Origin: Saprospiraceae bacterium
GTDB taxonomy: Bacteria; Bacteroidota; Bacteroidia; Chitinophagales; Saprospiraceae
DNA: 8,118 bases
Assembly: GCA_020630045.1 (NCBI GenBank)
Contig: JAHDCE010000161.1
Location: 1-8,118, forward strand
Reading direction: 5' to 3'
In this document: positions 6,061-8,118 of the stretch, in pieces
Numbering within the stretch: the stretch's first letter is position 1
Layout of the letters: each line of letters opens with the position of its first letter
Position numbers and translations under genes: made by a program
Notes under the pieces: generated by a model
What the model saw: the letters and a program-made list of their open reading frames with translations, nothing else
The model's database searches: none
What the model was told of the DNA's origin: nothing

Positions 6061-7776
6061 TTAGACATATTCTTTGTCCAAGAAATACATCTCTACGAGT
6101 CCTTTGTTTTTTACTTGGATACGTCCCCGAGAAGAACAAACGAATTTGTACCGCACTTGATCAAATGTATCTGCGGAAATGTTGACTTTCCCTACTTCAC
6201 CATTCGATTCCATTCTGGAAGCCACATTTACAGTATCTCCCCATACATCGTAGGCGAACTTTTTGTTCCCCACCACCCCGGCGACTACGGGCCCGCTATG
6301 CACACCGATACGAGCTTCGAAATACGGCATTCCTTTCGCTTGGCGATCTAAGCGGTAATCTTCCAAAAACTCTTGCATATCCAAGGCAGCCCTGGACATC
6401 TCTTCCGCAGCTTTGTAGTTGTCGCCATACAATCCACTCACTGCCATATAAGCATCTCCGATGGTTTTGATTTTCTCAATAGTCGGATACTGGGAAATGA
6501 TAAAGTCGAATCCTTTGAAGCAATAGTCTAACTCCTTGACCAAATCTTCCGGAGAAAGGGTTTCTGAAACCAATGTGAAGTTCTTAAAATCGGAAAACAA
6601 TACCGTTACATTATCATGGCGTTTGGCTTTGGCCGCTCCTTGGTTTTTCAGTTCGTCCGCAATATGAACGGGAAGGATGTTCAACAGTAACTCTTCCGAA
6701 CGTTCCTGCTCCTTTTTGATTTCCTCATTCTTTTGGGACATTTGTTTTCTCGCACGTTTTTGGGCGGCATAACCGAAGTATAAAAATGCCAAAACCAATG
6801 CTGCGATAATCCCTCCTAGAATTACCCCTAAACGGAATCTTGAATTTACTTCTTCCGCCAACTCTTGTTCTTGAGCTAATCTTTCATTCTCGGTTTGAAT
6901 ATAAAAAATCTGATCCTTTTGCTTTTTATTCTTACTCTGTACACGAAGTAATTTTCCTTGGTTCTCATCCAGCATATCACTCAGCTCAGTGTTTTTCACA
7001 ACCATTTCCTCGAATTGCTGTTCCTTCTCCTTGGCTTTTTCAAAGGCTTCAGATGAAATATTCAACTTGTCTTTAAGCTTTTTATTTTCATCTTCAGTCG
7101 CTTCAAGTTGATCCTTCAAGTTCTTGTTTTGCCGTTTTATTTCTTCCAATTCCTTTTTGGAAGCTCCTCCTCCGGAAGATGGTGTAGAAGAACCACCACC
7201 GTCACCGTTAATAACAATCGTGCTTGTTTGCGGCTTCGTCAAATTTTTCAATTCTTGGCTACGCTGGACATAGGCCTCATATGCCGATTTCAAAGAAGAC
7301 CCGCGTACTTTGTATGAACCATAAGTTTTTGAATGCAACTGGGCGAGATTCCATAGGGCATACAATTCCAATTGATTGTAGCCGGCACTTTTGGCTAGGC
7401 TCACAGATGCATTCAGGGCGTTTTTCGCATTGTTGAAATCCGGCCCAGTCCGCTTGCCCCTAAAATCAAATCCCTTACTCCCAAAGTAAATACCACCATG
7501 CGACTTACCTTCGTAATATTTGGCTTCCGCTCTGACACGGTTTTTCTGTGTGGAACTACTGATAGAGCCCGCATGCTCATAGGCTCTTTTTGAATACAAT
7601 TTCGATTTATCGTCATTGCGTTTCTCGTGATATTTCTGAGCGAGGTTCACCGCCAACTCAGCCTTCTTCCCCATGTCCTTTTCCTTGGCGTAACTTTTTT
7701 CCAAATCAGCAATGCTTTGGGCGGAAAGCCCCCAACAAAAGCAAGACAAAAACAAAATGGTAAGAATGCGTTTCAT
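6061..7776 (-). CDS. Membrane-anchored class III adenylate cyclase with periplasmic sensor region
   Basis: The 571-residue protein begins with a cleavable signal peptide (Lys-Arg, a hydrophobic core, then LSA before Gln20). A helical TPR-like region follows (about 21-180), then a Gly/Ser-rich linker (about 190-205), a long charged coiled coil (about 206-312), one membrane segment (about 316-338), a signalling helix with LLLNILPVHIADELK (363-377), and a C-terminal class III cyclase domain (about 388-570). Catalytic residues are complete: metal-binding Asp396 and Asp441, transition-state Asn517 and Arg521. Lys437 (KTIGD) and Asp510 (YDVWGD) are the adenine-selecting pair, where guanylate cyclases have Glu and Cys, so the product should be cAMP. 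The sensor part lies in the periplasm and the catalytic part in the cytoplasm; the coiled coil probably dimerises it. The signal sensed is unknown. It is the first gene of the unit with M16 and aroQ. Confidence 0.92.
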   Translation of the reverse strand: MKRILTILFLSCFCWGLSAQSIADLEKSYAKEKDMGKKAELAVNLAQKYHEKRNDDKSKLYSKRAYEHAGSISSSTQKNRVRAEAKYYEGKSHGGIYFGSKGFDFRGKRTGPDFNNAKNALNASVSLAKSAGYNQLELYALWNLAQLHSKTYGSYKVRGSSLKSAYEAYVQRSQELKNLTKPQTSTIVINGDGGGSSTPSSGGGASKKELEEIKRQNKNLKDQLEATEDENKKLKDKLNISSEAFEKAKEKEQQFEEMVVKNTELSDMLDENQGKLLRVQSKNKKQKDQIFYIQTENERLAQEQELAEEVNSRFRLGVILGGIIAALVLAFLYFGYAAQKRARKQMSQKNEEIKKEQERSEELLLNILPVHIADELKNQGAAKAKRHDNVTVLFSDFKNFTLVSETLSPEDLVKELDYCFKGFDFIISQYPTIEKIKTIGDAYMAVSGLYGDNYKAAEEMSRAALDMQEFLEDYRLDRQAKGMPYFEARIGVHSGPVVAGVVGNKKFAYDVWGDTVNVASRMESNGEVGKVNISADTFDQVRYKFVCSSRGRIQVKNKGLVEMYFLDKEYV

Positions 7777-7829
7777 GCGCTTAAAATTCGTTGATAACAG
7801 TTGAGAGAAATGGTATCCAATTCAAATTG

Positions 7830-7856
7830 AAAAACTTGGCAGGAGGCTTTCCTGCC
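7830..7856 (-). terminator. Terminator-like hairpin upstream of the cyclase
   Basis: On the minus strand GGCAGGA pairs with TCCTGCC (7856-7850 and 7844-7838; 7-bp perfect stem, 5-base loop), followed after AAG by five T residues (7834-7830). This fits a rho-independent terminator for a transcript arriving from the right. It sits 61 bp before the cyclase ATG. It could equally be a leader hairpin in the cyclase mRNA if that transcript starts further right. On the + strand there is no T run after the stem. Confidence 0.5.
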
Positions 7857-7930
7857 CTACAAGTACACTGTGTAATAAGTAATTTTGATTTTTGAAATTG
7901 TCTTTTATCCCAACTCTGCTTCACATCCTC

Positions 7931-7955
7931 GCCTTAATAACTAGGGCTATTAGGC
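7931..7955. repeat. Short imperfect dyad at the edge of the right repeat
   Basis: GCCTTAATA (7931-7939) is an inverted match to TATTAGGC (7948-7955) with a single unpaired T and an 8-base loop. It overlaps the first bases of the right repeat copy, so the repeat unit may begin with this stem. The equivalent left arm of the left copy would lie outside the window. Confidence 0.45.
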
Positions 7956-8030
7956 TCCGGGTGTTTATTGATTCATGACAAAATCTTGTTCTCAATTCTT
8001 TAACTTACTTTGTTTACAGTGTACTTAAAA
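7951..8030. repeat. Right copy of the diverged direct repeat
   Basis: This is the partner of bases 1-80, at 54 of 80 ungapped positions, in the same orientation. Collinear matches continue at 8041-8058 and 8077-8086, but with shorter spacing than in the left copy. The copy continues from a dyad on its left side. No target-site duplication or transposase is visible. Confidence 0.6.
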
Positions 8031-8118
8031 TGTAAACGACTCACAAATTACGATATTTTACACATAAGTACTCGGTCAAAAGTAATGTATAGATACAGGC
8101 GAGTGGATTTTTGTGGTA

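Larger units (their letters stand above)
7777..8118. other. Non-coding right flank
   Basis: These 342 bases upstream of the cyclase hold no convincing protein or RNA gene. They contain a terminator-like hairpin at 7830-7856, a short dyad at 7931-7955 and the right repeat copy from 7951. No well-placed Bacteroidota promoter for the cyclase is visible on the minus strand. The only exact -7 match there is TACTTTTG (8084-8077), about 300 bp from the gene and without a TTG at the right distance. Confidence 0.5.

Noticed and set aside
7880..7887. TAATTTTG on the + strand as a promoter pointing right
   Set aside because: The -7 element is exact, but there is no TTG 17-23 bases upstream and no gene downstream within the window.
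1..8118. Seven-gene block as a mobile element or genomic island bounded by the direct repeats
   Set aside because: There is no transposase, integrase, tRNA target or target-site duplication. The repeats are only about two-thirds identical, and the block includes a core shikimate gene.

Overview
The window reads as chromosomal DNA from a member of the Bacteroidota, most likely a Cytophagales-type marine or soil bacterium. The evidence is a moderately AT-rich sequence, weak or absent Shine-Dalgarno sites, a Bacteroidota-style promoter element (TAnnTTTG) in the one intergenic gap where a promoter is needed, and protein types common in that phylum. These are a periplasmic-TPR adenylate cyclase, a divergent PAP2 membrane protein and a cytosolic TPR scaffold. 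I cannot name the genus.

Layout. Bases 1-401 are non-coding and begin with a diverged copy of a repeat found again at the right edge. A cytosolic TPR protein is encoded rightward (402-1808). All other genes point left, toward it. They form two apparent transcription units. The first is a membrane adenylate cyclase (7776-6061), a zinc-site-less M16 peptidase homologue (6040-4751) and aroQ, type II 3-dehydroquinate dehydratase (4754-4320). The second follows a 105-bp gap holding a good promoter: a PAP2-family membrane protein (4214-3564), kmo, kynurenine 3-monooxygenase (3540-2182), and a 104-residue pentapeptide-repeat protein (2195-1881). The rightward and leftward units converge on a perfect 19-bp hairpin (1853-1900). 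One arm of it is also the last codons of the pentapeptide gene. Bases 7777-8118 are non-coding, with a terminator-like hairpin, a short dyad and the second repeat copy.

How the genes relate. aroQ belongs to the shikimate route toward chorismate and aromatic amino acids. kmo acts on a tryptophan breakdown product, on the route to 3-hydroxyanthranilate and, in bacteria that have the rest of the route, NAD. The cyclase would turn a periplasmic or membrane cue into cAMP. The M16 homologue keeps the Arg/Tyr half of a two-subunit peptidase site but not the HxxEH zinc half, so it probably needs a partner encoded elsewhere. The gene order does not spell out one pathway, and no defence, CRISPR, prophage or complete mobile element is visible. 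The items most worth following are the zinc-less M16 subunit co-transcribed with a cyclase, the small protein that is pentapeptide repeat from end to end, the coding/terminator overlap, and the diverged direct repeats flanking the gene block.
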